A stretch of 64,000 nucleotides of DNA from Burkholderiaceae bacterium. Lineage in GTDB: Bacteria; Pseudomonadota; Gammaproteobacteria; Burkholderiales; Burkholderiaceae_C. Within the stretch, counting starts at the first letter, position 1. Each line of letters begins with the position of its first letter. Of this stretch, positions 36,547 through 46,135 are shown one piece after another. The notes under the pieces were generated by a model that saw only the letters and a program-made list of their open reading frames with translations, had not been told where the DNA came from and ran no database searches. The stretch spans positions 38,475 through 102,474 of the forward strand of contig JAIRVR010000003.1 in assembly GCA_031253795.1 (NCBI GenBank), written 5' to 3'. The position numbers and the translations under genes were made by a program.

Positions 36547-38553
36547 TCAGCGCGGAGCGCGCTTGCGATCACCGCCCTGGGGCTGGTAGGGCTTGGGAGC
36601 GCTCTTGCCGAAGGCAGGACGGCGCTCGCCGCCACCGAAACCGCCGCGCGATTCGCCGCCGAAGCCGCGCGACTCGCCTGCCGCACCGCGGAAACCACCG
36701 CCTTCGCGGCGGTCACCGCCGCGTGCCGGAGGACGGTCACCAAAACCACGGCCCTCGCCACCGCGGCCATAGCCGCCGCCATCACGCTGGCCGCCACCAA
36801 AGCCGCCGCCCTCGCGCTGGCCGCCGCCGAAGCCGCCACCCTCGCGTTGGCCGCCTTCACGCTGACCACCACCGAAGCCGCCAAAGCCGGTCTTGCGGCC
36901 ATAGCCGTCGGCATCACGGCGCGGGCCGTAGCCACCACGCTCGCCGCCACGGTCACCGAATGCGCGCTCGCGGTCACCGCCAAAGCCTCCGCGGTCGCCG
37001 CCGCCGAAGCCGCGGTCACGGTCGCCGCCGAAACCACGGCCACCGCCACCACCATGGCGGCGATCACCACCACGGCCCTCGAAGCCACCACGGCGGCCGC
37101 CGCGGCCTTCGTTGCTGCTGGGGAAGCGCTGCACAGGCTCCAGACCGGGGATCACCTCGGCCTTGAACTGCTGGCGGCTGTAGCCTTCGATGTCGAAGAT
37201 GCGGCGGCGGTCACGGAATTCGGCGAAGGTGACGGCAATGCCTTCACGCCCGGCGCGGCCCGTACGGCCGATGCGGTGGGTGTAGTCCTCGGCCTTCATG
37301 GGCAGGCCGTAGTTGAACACGTGGGTGATGGTGGGCACGTCGATGCCACGGGCCGCCACATCGGTGGCCACCAGCACCTGGACCTGGCCATTGCGCAGCG
37401 CCATCAGGCGGCGGTTGCGCAGGCCCTGGCTCAGCGCGCCGTGCAGGGCCACGGCCGAGAAGCCATCCTGCTGCAGATCGTTGGCCAGGCCGTCGCACTC
37501 GACCTGGGTCGAGGCAAACACGATGGCCTGGTTGATCGAGGCATCGCGCAGCCAGTGGTCCAACAGCTTGCGCTTGTGCTGGGAGTTGTCGGCCCAGAAC
37601 AGCACCTGCTTGATGTTGGCGTGCTTTTCCTGGGGCGTGTCGATGGTGACCTTCTTGACGCCGGAGCCACCGTCATGCATCACGCGCATGGCCAGTTGCT
37701 GGATGCGCGGAGCGAAGGTGGCGCTGAACATCATGGTCTGCTTGCGCTGAGCCGTCAGTTCATTGATTTCGGCCAGATCATCGGAGAAGCCCAGGTCCAG
37801 CATGCGGTCGGCCTCATCGACGACGAGGAACTGCACCTGGTCCAGCTTGATCTGCAGCGAACGCTGCAGGTCCAGCAGACGGCCGGGCGTGGCCACGACC
37901 AGGTTGGCGTTCTGCAGCTTGGCAATCTGCAGCTGATAGGGCATGCCGCCCACCACGTTGGCGATGCGGATGCCGCGGCAATGCTTGACCAGTTCGATGG
38001 CGTCGTGCGCCACCTGCTGGGCCAGTTCGCGTGTGGGGCACAGGATCAGGGCGCCGGGAACGGCAGCCTTGAAATTGCGCGGGTTGGTCGGGTCCTTGCG
38101 CTTGTTGCGCTTGGGCGTGGGCTGGCCGCTGGCGGCAGCTTCGGCGCACTGGCGCTCGTACTCGGCGCGGATTTCAGCTTCTTCATCCGCCTTTTGCTGG
38201 ATCAGCGTGTGCAGCACGGGCAGCAGGAAGGCAGCCGTCTTGCCCGAGCCGGTCTGGCTGGACACCATCAGGTCGATGAAGGCCTGTTCGCCACTGCCCA
38301 TCGCCAGGGGAATGGCCTGCGCCTGCACGGCGGTGGGCTGGGTGTAGCCCAGGTCGGCCACGGCCTGCACCAGTTCGGGCGCCAGGCCCAGTTCCACAAA
38401 GCCGTTGGGCAGCTCGTCGGCCTGCTCCAGGGCGCCTTCGGCAGCCTGCTCGGCACCGGCAACAACCGCGTCCAGCGCGGAGACAGCCTCGGACGAGGCA
38501 AAGGAAGAATCGGCAGCGGCAATGGTGCCCTGCTCCAGAGAGATGTCGTTCAT
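36547..38553 (-). CDS. DEAD-box ATP-dependent RNA helicase with RGG-rich tail
   Basis: RNA helicase of 668 residues. An acidic N-terminal extension of about 50 residues precedes the core: Q motif (FVELGLAPELVQAVADLGYTQPTAVQ), Walker A SSQTGSGKT, DEAD box FLVVDEADRMLDLGF, SAT as MMFSATFAP, and HRIGRTGRAGREG. From about residue 455 the tail is a long glycine/arginine repeat (GGDR, GFGGG, REGGG units), an RNA-binding low-complexity region. RhlE/CsdA-like helicases of this build act in ribosome assembly and cold response. An insertion with RNKRKDPTNPRN between motifs I and Ia is notable. A 297-bp region without a gene lies upstream, possibly a long leader. Confidence 0.92.
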   Translation of the reverse strand: MNDISLEQGTIAAADSSFASSEAVSALDAVVAGAEQAAEGALEQADELPNGFVELGLAPELVQAVADLGYTQPTAVQAQAIPLAMGSGEQAFIDLMVSSQTGSGKTAAFLLPVLHTLIQQKADEEAEIRAEYERQCAEAAASGQPTPKRNKRKDPTNPRNFKAAVPGALILCPTRELAQQVAHDAIELVKHCRGIRIANVVGGMPYQLQIAKLQNANLVVATPGRLLDLQRSLQIKLDQVQFLVVDEADRMLDLGFSDDLAEINELTAQRKQTMMFSATFAPRIQQLAMRVMHDGGSGVKKVTIDTPQEKHANIKQVLFWADNSQHKRKLLDHWLRDASINQAIVFASTQVECDGLANDLQQDGFSAVALHGALSQGLRNRRLMALRNGQVQVLVATDVAARGIDVPTITHVFNYGLPMKAEDYTHRIGRTGRAGREGIAVTFAEFRDRRRIFDIEGYSRQQFKAEVIPGLEPVQRFPSSNEGRGGRRGGFEGRGGDRRHGGGGGRGFGGDRDRGFGGGDRGGFGGDRERAFGDRGGERGGYGPRRDADGYGRKTGFGGFGGGQREGGQREGGGFGGGQREGGGFGGGQRDGGGYGRGGEGRGFGDRPPARGGDRREGGGFRGAAGESRGFGGESRGGFGGGERRPAFGKSAPKPYQPQGGDRKRAPR

Positions 38554-38850
38554 GAATGGCTCTAATCGAAAAGCACGCGCAGTCAGCGCTCTGCCACGCT
38601 TTTCTCGACGGTTGGGTCAACATCCACCGTCAGACTTGACCGGCCCTTCGCAAAAGGGCGGATGGGCATTTTCGGCTGGCCTGGGCACGGGGCATCTCTG
38701 GGAGAGAAGCATCGGTGCCAGGCACACAGCGCAGGGCCCTTGTGTGATGGAGATGTGCAAATTGCCCTTTGTTGATGAGGGCAAGCCGGCAATTCTCGCA
38801 CACCTGGGGTTTTCCCGCAAGCCCCTCCTTCAAAAGGAGCGTGGCAGCCC
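38554..38850. other. Intergenic stretch between orn and the DEAD-box helicase
   Basis: About 297 bp on the minus-strand path between orn and the helicase gene. It holds a short hairpin CTCCTTTTGAAGGAG just after orn without a T-run, and no clear promoter or RNA gene. Small open frames are present but look like noise. A long leader of a cold-inducible helicase is possible. Confidence 0.4.
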
Positions 38851-39456
38851 TCAGACGTTGAGCAGGCGCGCGCGATAGTGGGCGAGCTCGTCGATGGATT
38901 CGTGCACATCGGCCAGCGCAGTGTGGCGCTGTGCCTTCTTGAACGAGGCATAGGCCTCGGGCTTCCAGCGCCTGGCCAGCTCCTTGAGAGTGCTGACATC
39001 CACGTTGCGGTAGTGGAAAAAGGCATTGAGGCGCGGCATGTATCGCTCCATGAAACGCCGGTCCTGGCCGATGCTGTTGCCGCACAGCGGCACCTTGGCC
39101 TTGGGCACGTACTGCGAAAGGAACTTGATCAGTGCAGCCTCGGCATCGGCCTCGGTCGTGGTCGAGGCCTTGACGCGCTCGATCAGGCCACTTTTTCCAT
39201 GCGTGCCCTTGTTCCAGGCGTCCATGCCATCCAGAAGGGCATCGGACTGGTGGATGGCAAACACCGGACCTTCGATGCGCGTGGCCAGGTCGGGGCTGGT
39301 GACAACGACGGCGATTTCGATGATGCGATCGGTGTCGGGCTGCAACCCCGTCATCTCGCAATCGAGCCAGACAAGGTTGAGATCGGACTTGGCCAGGGTG
39401 GCGGGCGTGCCGGGTTCGGCAGCGGAAGGAAGGCAGACGCTGGAGGCTTCGGACAT
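38851..39456 (-). CDS. orn: Oligoribonuclease
   Basis: A 3'-5' exoribonuclease that degrades RNA dinucleotides, including pGpG from cyclic di-GMP breakdown. It is a DEDDh enzyme: [13 protein letters not shown] gives Asp32 and Glu34, [11 protein letters not shown] the third aspartate, and [11 protein letters not shown] the histidine and last aspartate. The 201-residue length includes about 25 extra N-terminal residues relative to E. coli. Divergent from the M48 protease gene with 30 bp between starts. The diguanylate cyclase 2.4 kb away makes a functional link possible but not shown. Confidence 0.97.
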   Translation of the reverse strand: MSEASSVCLPSAAEPGTPATLAKSDLNLVWLDCEMTGLQPDTDRIIEIAVVVTSPDLATRIEGPVFAIHQSDALLDGMDAWNKGTHGKSGLIERVKASTTTEADAEAALIKFLSQYVPKAKVPLCGNSIGQDRRFMERYMPRLNAFFHYRNVDVSTLKELARRWKPEAYASFKKAQRHTALADVHESIDELAHYRARLLNV

Positions 39457-39486
39457 GGGCCAAATTGTCGCCTACACTGCGGCCAC

Positions 39487-40788
39487 ATGGCATCCCACCC
39501 CGATTTTTCCGCATCGCTGTCCCTGCTGTTTGCCGCCGCCGTGCTGGCCCAGTGGCTGCTGCGCGCCTGGCTGGTGTCGCGCCAGGTGCGCCATGTGGCG
39601 CGCCACCGCAACGCGGTGCCGGCCGCCTTTACCCGGCGCATCGGCCTGGCGGCCCACCAGAAAGCGGCCGACTACACGCTGGCCAAGGCCCGCGTTGCCC
39701 TGGTCGACATGACCTTGAGCGCCGTGGTGCTTCTGGGGTGGACCTTGCTGGGTGGCCTGGACGCCCTGAACCAGGGCCTGCTGGCCCTGCTGGGCCCCGG
39801 CCTGTGGCAACAACTGGCCCTGCTGGCCAGCTTCGTCGTGATCTCCTTCGCGGTGGAGCTGCCGCTGTCTCTGTACCAGACCTTTGTCATCGAGCAGCGC
39901 TTCGGCTTCAACCAGATGACGCCGAGACTCTGGCTCGGCGACCTCGTCAAATCCTCGCTGCTGGGAGCGGCCCTGGGCCTGCCCATCGCCGCCCTCATCC
40001 TATGGTTGATGGGCTCGGCCGGCAGCACCTGGTGGCTATGGGCCTGGGCCGTGTGGACAGGCTTCGGCCTGCTGCTGATGTGGATTCTTCCCAGCTTCAT
40101 CGCCCCGCTGTTCAACCGCTTCGAACCGCTGGCCGATGGCGCGCTCAAGGACCGCGTGACAGCCCTGATGCAGCGCTGCGGCTTCACCGCCAAGGGGTTG
40201 TTCGTCATGGATGGCAGCCGGCGCTCGGCCCATGCCAACGCCTACTTCACGGGATTCGGCCATTCCAAACGCGTGGTGTTCTTCGACACCCTGCTCAGGC
40301 AACTGGACGGTGACGAGGTCGAAGCCGTGCTGGCCCACGAGCTGGGTCACTTCAGGCACCGCCACCTGCTCAAGCGCATGCTGCTGATGTTCGCCACCAG
40401 CCTGGCAGGCTTCGCTCTGCTGGGCTGGCTGTCGCAACAGGCCTGGTTCTACGCCGGACTGGGCGTGCGCCCGCCCCTTGAACTGGCCTTGGGCCAGGCG
40501 GGGATGCCCCTGGAAAGCCAGGCCGCGGCCCTGGTGCTGTTCCTGCTGGCCGTGCCGGTTTTCAGCTTTTTCATCACGCCCCTGTTCTCCGCCCTGTCCC
40601 GGCGCGACGAATTCGAGGCCGACGCCTACGCCATGGAACAGGCCAGCGGGGCCCACCTGGCTTCGGCCCTTCTCAAGCTCTACGAGGACAATGCCTCCAC
40701 GCTCACGCCCGACCCCTGGTATGTGGGCTTTTACTACTCCCACCCGCCGGCCCTGGCCAGGCTGGAGCGCATGCCTCCCCCTCCCTGA
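39487..40788 (+). CDS. M48-family (Ste24-like) membrane zinc metalloprotease
   Basis: Integral membrane protease related to CAAX prenyl protease Ste24. The 433 residues contain about six to seven membrane helices. The zinc site is VLAHELGHFRHRH (His284, Glu285, His288), with the third ligand in SRRDEFEADAYA. FVIEQRFGFNQMTPRLWLGD is a family-specific loop. Bacterial members are thought to take part in membrane-protein quality control; the substrate is unknown. It starts a plus-strand run with the pterin dehydratase and rsgA with gaps of 15 and 18 bp, so an operon is likely. Confidence 0.92.
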   Translation: MASHPDFSASLSLLFAAAVLAQWLLRAWLVSRQVRHVARHRNAVPAAFTRRIGLAAHQKAADYTLAKARVALVDMTLSAVVLLGWTLLGGLDALNQGLLALLGPGLWQQLALLASFVVISFAVELPLSLYQTFVIEQRFGFNQMTPRLWLGDLVKSSLLGAALGLPIAALILWLMGSAGSTWWLWAWAVWTGFGLLLMWILPSFIAPLFNRFEPLADGALKDRVTALMQRCGFTAKGLFVMDGSRRSAHANAYFTGFGHSKRVVFFDTLLRQLDGDEVEAVLAHELGHFRHRHLLKRMLLMFATSLAGFALLGWLSQQAWFYAGLGVRPPLELALGQAGMPLESQAAALVLFLLAVPVFSFFITPLFSALSRRDEFEADAYAMEQASGAHLASALLKLYEDNASTLTPDPWYVGFYYSHPPALARLERMPPPP

Positions 40789-40803
40789 TACGAAACATAC
40801 GAC

Positions 40804-41136
40804 ATGAGCACACAACGCTTGCAACAACAGGACTGGTCCACGCAGCAGCGCCGCGCGCTGGGCGCCGACGAACTGCGCACCGCGCTGGCCGCGATGGCGG
40901 GCTGGCAGCTCGATGGCGACGCCATCGCCAAGAGCTATGCGTTCGCCAACTATTACGAGACCATGGCCTTCGTGAATGCCCTGGCGCTCATCGCCCACCA
41001 GCAGGACCACCACCCCGACCTGACCGTGAGCTATGGCCGATGCGGCGTGCGCCTGAATACGCACGATGTGGGCGGCATATCGTCCACCGACATCGACTGC
41101 GCACGGCGCATCGATGCCCTGCTGGAGCGCGCATGA
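40804..41136 (+). CDS. 4a-hydroxytetrahydrobiopterin dehydratase (pterin-4a-carbinolamine dehydratase)
   Basis: Dehydrates pterin-4a-carbinolamine, recycling the pterin cofactor of phenylalanine hydroxylase; some members have other roles. The 110 residues show the family core WQLDGDAIAKSYAFANYYET, then HQQDHHPDLTVSYGRC with the catalytic histidines and ISSTDIDCARRID near the end. No phenylalanine hydroxylase gene is in the window. It sits between the M48 protease and rsgA genes in a tight plus-strand run. Confidence 0.94.
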   Translation: MSTQRLQQQDWSTQQRRALGADELRTALAAMAGWQLDGDAIAKSYAFANYYETMAFVNALALIAHQQDHHPDLTVSYGRCGVRLNTHDVGGISSTDIDCARRIDALLERA

Positions 41137-41154
41137 AGTCCAGCACGGTGTTCC

Positions 41155-42123
41155 ATGGCTGAGCGCGCCACGCTGCGCGAAGGGCTGGTCGTCTCCAGCC
41201 ACGGCCGCCACTGCGTGGTCGAGACTGCGGACGGTGCGCGCCACATCTGCCATCCCCGCGGCAAGAAGAACCAGACCGTTGTCGGCGACCGCGTGCAATG
41301 GCAGCTGCCGCCTGCCGGCCAGGGAGAGGAAGGCAGCATCGAGAAGGTGCTGGAACGGCGCAACCTGTTCTACCGCCAGGACGAGATACGCACCAAGTCC
41401 TTCGCTGCCAACATCGACCAGGTGCTGATCCTGATCGCGGCCGAACCGGTGTTCTCCGAAAGCCAGCTGGCACGCGCACTGATCACGGCCGAGGCCACGC
41501 ACATCAAGCCTCTGATCGCGCTCAACAAGCGCGACCTGGCCGAGCCTTTCGCCCAGGCCTGGCAGCGCCTGGAGCCCTACCGCGAGATGCACCTGGGCCG
41601 CGAGACACCGCACTACGAGGTACTGTCCCTGTCTCTGGCCAGCGAGGGTGATGCCGACCGCCAGCTGCTGATGCGGCACCTGCAGGGCAAGGCCACCCTG
41701 GTGCTGGGCCCCTCGGGATCTGGCAAGAGCACCCTGATCAACCTGCTGGTCCCGGGTGCGCGCGCCGCCACGAACGAGATCTCCCAGGCCCTGAACTCGG
41801 GCAAGCACACGACCACCACGACCAGCTGGTACTGGATGGACGCGGAACGCAAGACAGCGCTGATCGACTCACCGGGCTTCCAGGAATTCGGCCTGCACCA
41901 CATAGCGCCCACCGACCTGCCGCGCTGCATGCCCGACATCGGTGCCCACGCCGGGGAATGCAGGTTCTACAACTGCACCCACCTGCATGAACCCGGCTGC
42001 GCCGTCATGCCACGCGTGCAGGACGAGGATTCCACCGCGGACGCGGACCATGACATCAGCGCCAACCGCTACCGCATCTATGCCGAGCTTTTCGACGAGC
42101 TCAGCCAAGAACGACGGTACTGA
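41155..42123 (+). CDS. rsgA: Ribosome small-subunit biogenesis GTPase RsgA
   Basis: Circularly permuted GTPase that helps late 30S subunit maturation. An N-terminal OB fold (residues 1-70) is followed by motifs in permuted order: NKRD (124-127), Walker A GPSGSGKST (185-193) and DSPGFQEFGL. The C-terminal zinc knuckle is CRFYNCTHLHEPGCAV. Length 322 is usual. It ends the M48-dehydratase-rsgA run and is followed by a GC-rich palindromic repeat. The start 18 bp after the dehydratase stop has no strong ribosome site. Confidence 0.96.
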   Translation: MAERATLREGLVVSSHGRHCVVETADGARHICHPRGKKNQTVVGDRVQWQLPPAGQGEEGSIEKVLERRNLFYRQDEIRTKSFAANIDQVLILIAAEPVFSESQLARALITAEATHIKPLIALNKRDLAEPFAQAWQRLEPYREMHLGRETPHYEVLSLSLASEGDADRQLLMRHLQGKATLVLGPSGSGKSTLINLLVPGARAATNEISQALNSGKHTTTTTSWYWMDAERKTALIDSPGFQEFGLHHIAPTDLPRCMPDIGAHAGECRFYNCTHLHEPGCAVMPRVQDEDSTADADHDISANRYRIYAELFDELSQERRY

Positions 42124-42127
42124 GCGC

Positions 42128-42265
42128 CACTCCCCCACGCGCTGCGCTTCCCCCAGCGCCTGAAACCGGCACAGCCCCTGCACCAGAGACAGCAAGCAAG
42201 GGCCGCCCCGCAGCGAAGCTGTCGTCCCCCTTCAGGGGGAAGGCGCGCAGCGCCTCAGGGGGTGC
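42128..42265. repeat. GC-rich palindromic intergenic repeat between convergent genes
   Basis: Holds nested dyads, notably CCCCCTTCAGGGGG at 42225-42238 followed by GGCGCGCAGCGCC and another GGGGG. I remember similar C-run/G-run elements scattered in Comamonadaceae intergenic regions; copy number here cannot be checked. It could serve as a two-way terminator for rsgA and the CobD/CbiB-like gene. Confidence 0.55.
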
Positions 42266-42270
42266 TTTAT

Positions 42271-43260
42271 TCACCCCAGCAGGCGCGCCAGCGACAGCAG
42301 GGCCAGCAGCAGCAGCCAGACCACGACCGAGCGCCACACCAGGCCGACCACGCTGCGCAGGTGGCCGATTTCGGGCTCACGCCCCGGCGTGGCCTCGCTG
42401 TCCACGTCAAGATCGATTTCCTCGCCGTCGTCGCGGCTGGCGGAAAGGCCTTCACGGCGCTTGAGGGCCTCACCGCCCAGGCGCACGTTGATGGCGCCCG
42501 AGGTGGCAGCCAGGATCACGCCATCGTTGTCGTTGGGAAAGCGCTGGGCATGGAAACGCCAGCCTTCGATGGCCTCCTCGAAGCTGCCCACAACGGCAAA
42601 GGACAGGGCGGTCAGGCGCGCCGGAAGCCAGTCGATCACGGTCCAGGCCTGGCGCGCCGCATGCTGCAACTGGACGCTGACCTGCTGCCCTCCGATCAGG
42701 CCCTTGCGCGACCAGGAACGCGACAAATGCTCGGCCATGCGATAGATCACAGCACCCAGCGGACCCAGGCCCAGGGCGGCCAGTGCGGAAAACCAGAACA
42801 GCACACCAAACACATGGCGATGGGCGGCCAGCACCGAGTACTCGATGACATGGCGCACGACCTCGCTGCGCGGCACCTCGCTGGCATCCACCTGCTGCCA
42901 ATGCGCCAGGGCCTCGCGCGCCGCATATTCATCACCGGCATCCAGGGCGTCGCGGATGCGTGTGAAGTGGTGGCTGAACTGGCGAAAGCCCAGCGTCACA
43001 TAGAGCACGGCCACATTCCACAGCATGGCCAGCGGCCATCCCACACCCCACAGCAGCAGCAGGTAAATGCCCAGCACCAGCACGCTGGGCAGGGCCACGG
43101 CCACTGACCAGGCCAGCCAGCCATGGTGGGCCTGGCCTGCATCGAAGTTGCGACGCACCGAGACCGTCCAGGCGCGGTAGCCGGCGTGAACCAGGTTGGC
43201 CGGCGCCAGCGGGCGCGCCTGCTCGATCAGCAAGGCGATCAGAATGGCAAAGAAACTCAT
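42271..43260 (-). CDS. CobD/CbiB-family membrane protein
   Basis: Membrane protein of 329 residues related to CobD/CbiB, which in cobalamin synthesis attaches the aminopropanol arm to cobyric acid. There are membrane segments near residues 2-18, 55-75, 135-160 and at the C-terminus (WRSVVVWLLLLALLSLARLL). The RMAEHLSRSW and FNDNDGVILAATSGAINVRLGG-like (here PNDNDGVILAATSGAINV) blocks fit the family. No other cobalamin gene is nearby and it lies in a ribosome-related cluster, so it may be a regulatory or AmpE-like paralogue. Start MSFFAILIALL. Confidence 0.8.
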   Translation of the reverse strand: MSFFAILIALLIEQARPLAPANLVHAGYRAWTVSVRRNFDAGQAHHGWLAWSVAVALPSVLVLGIYLLLLWGVGWPLAMLWNVAVLYVTLGFRQFSHHFTRIRDALDAGDEYAAREALAHWQQVDASEVPRSEVVRHVIEYSVLAAHRHVFGVLFWFSALAALGLGPLGAVIYRMAEHLSRSWSRKGLIGGQQVSVQLQHAARQAWTVIDWLPARLTALSFAVVGSFEEAIEGWRFHAQRFPNDNDGVILAATSGAINVRLGGEALKRREGLSASRDDGEEIDLDVDSEATPGREPEIGHLRSVVGLVWRSVVVWLLLLALLSLARLLG

Positions 43261-43366
43261 CCGGCCATCATACTGTCGCCGTCGATCAGGCCCATGACCG
43301 TTGGCTTGCAAGCCAGCGCCTGGCGCCAGCGGCGCACCGCCGAAAGGCATGCCGGCCTACCCGGAC

Positions 43367-44101
43367 TCAGGCGGACAGGAAGCGATAGAGATTGCGCAGC
43401 ATGCCCGCCGTGGCGCCCCAGATATAGCGCTGGCGGTCGCCATCCTGGTAGGGTATGGCAAACCATTCGCGCGGCACGCCGTTCCAGACCATGGCGTGGC
43501 GCTCGTGGTGGGCGGGGTTGAGCAAAAAGGCCAGCGGCACCTCGAACACATCCGCCACCTCGTAGGGATTGGGCGCGAGCCTGGCCGCAGGATCGACCAG
43601 GGCCACCACGGGTGTGATCAGAAAGGCCGTACCCGTGGTGTAGATGGGCAATGTCCCCAGCACCTCCACATCGCCCGAGGCCAGCCCCACCTCTTCATGG
43701 GCTTCGCGCAGGGCCGTGGCCTCGGCCGAGGCGTCTTCGGGATCACGCTTGCCGCCCGGAAAGGCCACCTGGCCCGAATGCGTGGACAGGTGGGCCGTGC
43801 GCTCGGTCAACAGCACGGTGGGCTCGCTGCGCAGCACGATGGGCACGAGCACGGCCGCATCCGTGGGCTGGCGGTCGCTGAAGCGTTTTTCCAGCACCAC
43901 TTCCGGCGACCAGGAGGGCGGCAGCGAAAAGCGCTGGCGCAGGGCCTGGGGTGTCTGCGCCGCCATCGGCACGGCCGGGAGATGGCCGTCGACGCCCACC
44001 AGGGGCGCCTGGCGCGGATCGGCGATGGCCGACACCGGCTTCGGCGCCGGGCCACCGGTGGGCATGGGAATGGCGGGCAATGGACGAGAGGACACTGGCA
44101 T
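43367..44101 (-). CDS. CoA pyrophosphatase, Nudix family (NudL-like)
   Basis: Nudix hydrolase that cleaves coenzyme A and its derivatives. The UPF0035/NUDIX_CoA pattern LLTERTAHLSTHSGQVAFPG precedes and merges with the Nudix box GGKRDPEDASAEATALREAH EE. The 244 residues include a long proline/alanine-rich N-terminal extension of about 70 residues, so the true start may be a later ATG (for example MPTGGPAPK). It follows rplS on the minus strand, after the rplS terminator. Confidence 0.88.
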   Translation of the reverse strand: MPVSSRPLPAIPMPTGGPAPKPVSAIADPRQAPLVGVDGHLPAVPMAAQTPQALRQRFSLPPSWSPEVVLEKRFSDRQPTDAAVLVPIVLRSEPTVLLTERTAHLSTHSGQVAFPGGKRDPEDASAEATALREAHEEVGLASGDVEVLGTLPIYTTGTAFLITPVVALVDPAARLAPNPYEVADVFEVPLAFLLNPAHHERHAMVWNGVPREWFAIPYQDGDRQRYIWGATAGMLRNLYRFLSA

Positions 44102-44126
44102 TGGCTTATGTGGCAGCGGCCTCCAA

Positions 44127-44161
44127 AAACAAAAAGCCGCTACAGGCGACTGTAGCGGCTT
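44127..44161 (-). terminator. Intrinsic terminator after rplS
   Basis: On the minus strand AGCCGCTACAG-TCGC-CTGTAGCGGCT followed by TTTTG and TTTTT: an 11-bp perfect stem just after the rplS stop. Confidence 0.93.
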
Positions 44162-44181
44162 TCCGGCTGTGACGCAGGCGC

Positions 44182-44562
44182 TTAGGCTTCGGCAGAAACC
44201 TTGACGCGCGAGGGCAGCTTTTCCTTGATGCGGGCCGACTTGCCGCTGCGCTCACGCAGGTAGTACAGCTTGGCACGACGCACATCGCCACGGCGCTTGA
44301 CTTCGATGCCGGCGATCAGGGGGGAGTAGGTCTGGAACGTACGCTCCACGCCTTCACCGCTGGAGATCTTGCGCACGGTGAAGCCGCTGTTCAGGCCACG
44401 GTTGCGCTTGGCGATCACCACGCCTTCATAGGCCTGCACGCGCTTGCGGCTGCCTTCCACCACGTTCACGCTCACGATGACGGTGTCACCGGGGGCGAAT
44501 TCGGGGATGGTCTTGTTCAGACGGGCGATTTCCTCTTGCTCGAGGGTCTGGATCAGGTTCAT
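44182..44562 (-). CDS. rplS: 50S ribosomal protein L19
   Basis: Large-subunit ribosomal protein at the 30S-50S interface, 126 residues. Recognised by [49 protein letters not shown] and [30 protein letters not shown]. An in-frame TTG four codons upstream exists but the ATG matches the family start. It is the last gene of rpsP-rimM-trmD-rplS, separated from trmD by about 200 bp, so it may have its own promoter or leader. Confidence 0.98.
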   Translation of the reverse strand: MNLIQTLEQEEIARLNKTIPEFAPGDTVIVSVNVVEGSRKRVQAYEGVVIAKRNRGLNSGFTVRKISSGEGVERTFQTYSPLIAGIEVKRRGDVRRAKLYYLRERSGKSARIKEKLPSRVKVSAEA

Positions 44563-44760
44563 ATCAACATCCAATCGATCGTGTCCGCGCCAGGATTGGC
44601 AAGCACCGGGATTGGTGCCATGGCTGCTTTATTGCTACGACTTGCGCCAAAAAGAAACGGGCAAGCGGCGCGCCAGCAGGCATCGCCCCTCACCCCATCC
44701 TTCTCGAGCAGGTCCTGCCTTGGGTCGCAGCGGCCGGATAGAGGATCGAAGAATCGACAA

Positions 44761-45531
44761 TTATAGCTTGCCGCTGATTTTTGCCAAAACGGCCTCGTCC
44801 TTGGCCGTGAGCAAGCCCCTGGCGCGCGCCTGGGCAATCAGCTCCGGGCGATGACTTGCCGTGATGGACAGGCTCTGGTCGCGGCGCCAGCGCTCGATCT
44901 GGGCGTGGTGACCGGACAACAGCGCCGCCGGCACCTCCTGGCCATCCCAGACTTCGGGGCGCGTGTAATGGGGGCAGTCGAGCAGCCCGTCCAGCGCCGG
45001 ATTGAAGCTGTCCTGCTGGTAGCTGCCCTCGTCGTTGAGGACACCGGGCTGCAGCCGCGCCACGGCATCGAGCAAGGCCATGGCCGCTATTTCCCCACCC
45101 GACAGCACGAAGTCGCCCAGGCTGATCTGATGGGTGACATGGGTGTCGATGAAACGCTGGTCCATGCCCTCGTAGCGGCCGCACAGCAAAATGCCCCCCT
45201 GGCCGCCGGCCCATTCGGCCACCAGCCCGTGGTGCAGCGTGGCACCGATGGGGGAGAACAGCACGACCGGCGCGGGCTCTGCCTCGCCGGCTTCCCGGCG
45301 TGCCTGCCGGGCGGCCTCCAGGCAACGCTGCAGGGGTTCGGCCATCATCACCATGCCGGGACCACCGCCAAAGGGACGGTCGTCCACGCGCCGGTAATTG
45401 CCCTGGGCATGGTCGCGCGGATTCCACAGGTGCACACCGACCAGGCCGGAGCCATAGGCACGCCGTGTCACTCCGCTTTCGAGGAAGGGCGTGAAAAGCT
45501 CGGGGAACAGGGTGATGACATCGAAGCGCAT
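44761..45531 (-). CDS. trmD: tRNA (guanine-37-N1)-methyltransferase
   Basis: Methylates G37 next to the anticodon and prevents frameshifting. The 256-residue SPOUT enzyme shows the start [13 protein letters not shown], the [12 protein letters not shown] loop, [13 protein letters not shown] and [12 protein letters not shown], which forms the trefoil-knot SAM site. It begins 12 bp after rimM, within the conserved rpsP-rimM-trmD-rplS cluster. Confidence 0.98.
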   Translation of the reverse strand: MRFDVITLFPELFTPFLESGVTRRAYGSGLVGVHLWNPRDHAQGNYRRVDDRPFGGGPGMVMMAEPLQRCLEAARQARREAGEAEPAPVVLFSPIGATLHHGLVAEWAGGQGGILLCGRYEGMDQRFIDTHVTHQISLGDFVLSGGEIAAMALLDAVARLQPGVLNDEGSYQQDSFNPALDGLLDCPHYTRPEVWDGQEVPAALLSGHHAQIERWRRDQSLSITASHRPELIAQARARGLLTAKDEAVLAKISGKL

Positions 45532-45543
45532 GGGCCGCCGCGC

Positions 45544-46113
45544 TCAGTAATCGGGCTGCCAGTCCGCCACAATGGTCTTGGCCTGCAGATCGACCTTGTC
45601 GACATAGGCGTCCACGAAGGGAATCATGCGCTCGCGCTCCTTGCCATCTTCCTCATAGGCCAGGACCAGCACGGTCTGCGGGCCCGTGGACAGCAGATCG
45701 CGGACCACGCCCAGGGCCACACCCTCGCGGTTGACCACGGACAGGCCCAGCAGGTCCACCCAGTAGTACTCGCCGTCCTCGGCCTGGGGAAAATCGCTGC
45801 GCGCCACGAAGATGCGTGCCCCGCGCAAGGCCTCGGCCGCATTGCGGTCAACCACCGCGGGCGAGGTGGCCACCACGGAGTCCGAGTGCACACGCGCCTG
45901 CTTGACGGGCAGCAGCACCGTGCCCGTGAACAGCCGAGCACCCTTTTCCGCAGGCTGCAGATACCACTGCCTGGCGGCGAACAGGGCTTCGGGGTCCGCG
46001 CTGAAGGCCGCAACCTTGAACCAGCCCTTGATGCCCCAGGCATCGGCGATGCGGCCCACCTCCACGGCATCGGCAGGCAGTTCGCTGGCTTCGAGATCGG
46101 GCATGTGGCTCAT
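45544..46113 (-). CDS. rimM: Ribosome maturation factor RimM
   Basis: 16S rRNA processing protein that binds S19 and helps 30S head assembly. The 189 residues contain the RimM N-terminal barrel (VEVGRIADAWGIKGWFKV) and the PRC-type C-terminal barrel (GEYYWVDLLGLSVVNREG ... MIPFVDAYVDKVDL). The ATG giving MSHMPDLEAS was preferred to a TTG eight codons upstream. Between rpsP and rimM there is a terminator-shaped hairpin, so rimM expression may be reduced relative to rpsP. Confidence 0.96.
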   Translation of the reverse strand: MSHMPDLEASELPADAVEVGRIADAWGIKGWFKVAAFSADPEALFAARQWYLQPAEKGARLFTGTVLLPVKQARVHSDSVVATSPAVVDRNAAEALRGARIFVARSDFPQAEDGEYYWVDLLGLSVVNREGVALGVVRDLLSTGPQTVLVLAYEEDGKERERMIPFVDAYVDKVDLQAKTIVADWQPDY

Positions 46114-46135
46114 GGTGTTCTTCAATGGAGAAAGC

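Noticed and set aside
36415..38565. 716-codon Ala/Thr-rich plus-strand open frame opposite the DEAD-box helicase
   Set aside because: Its repetitive Ala/Thr composition is simply the complement of the Gly/Arg repeat tail of the helicase.
38617..38820. 67-codon minus-strand frame between orn and the helicase
   Set aside because: No ribosome site, no conserved motif; a CxxC pair is present by chance and the frame is one of several overlapping ones.
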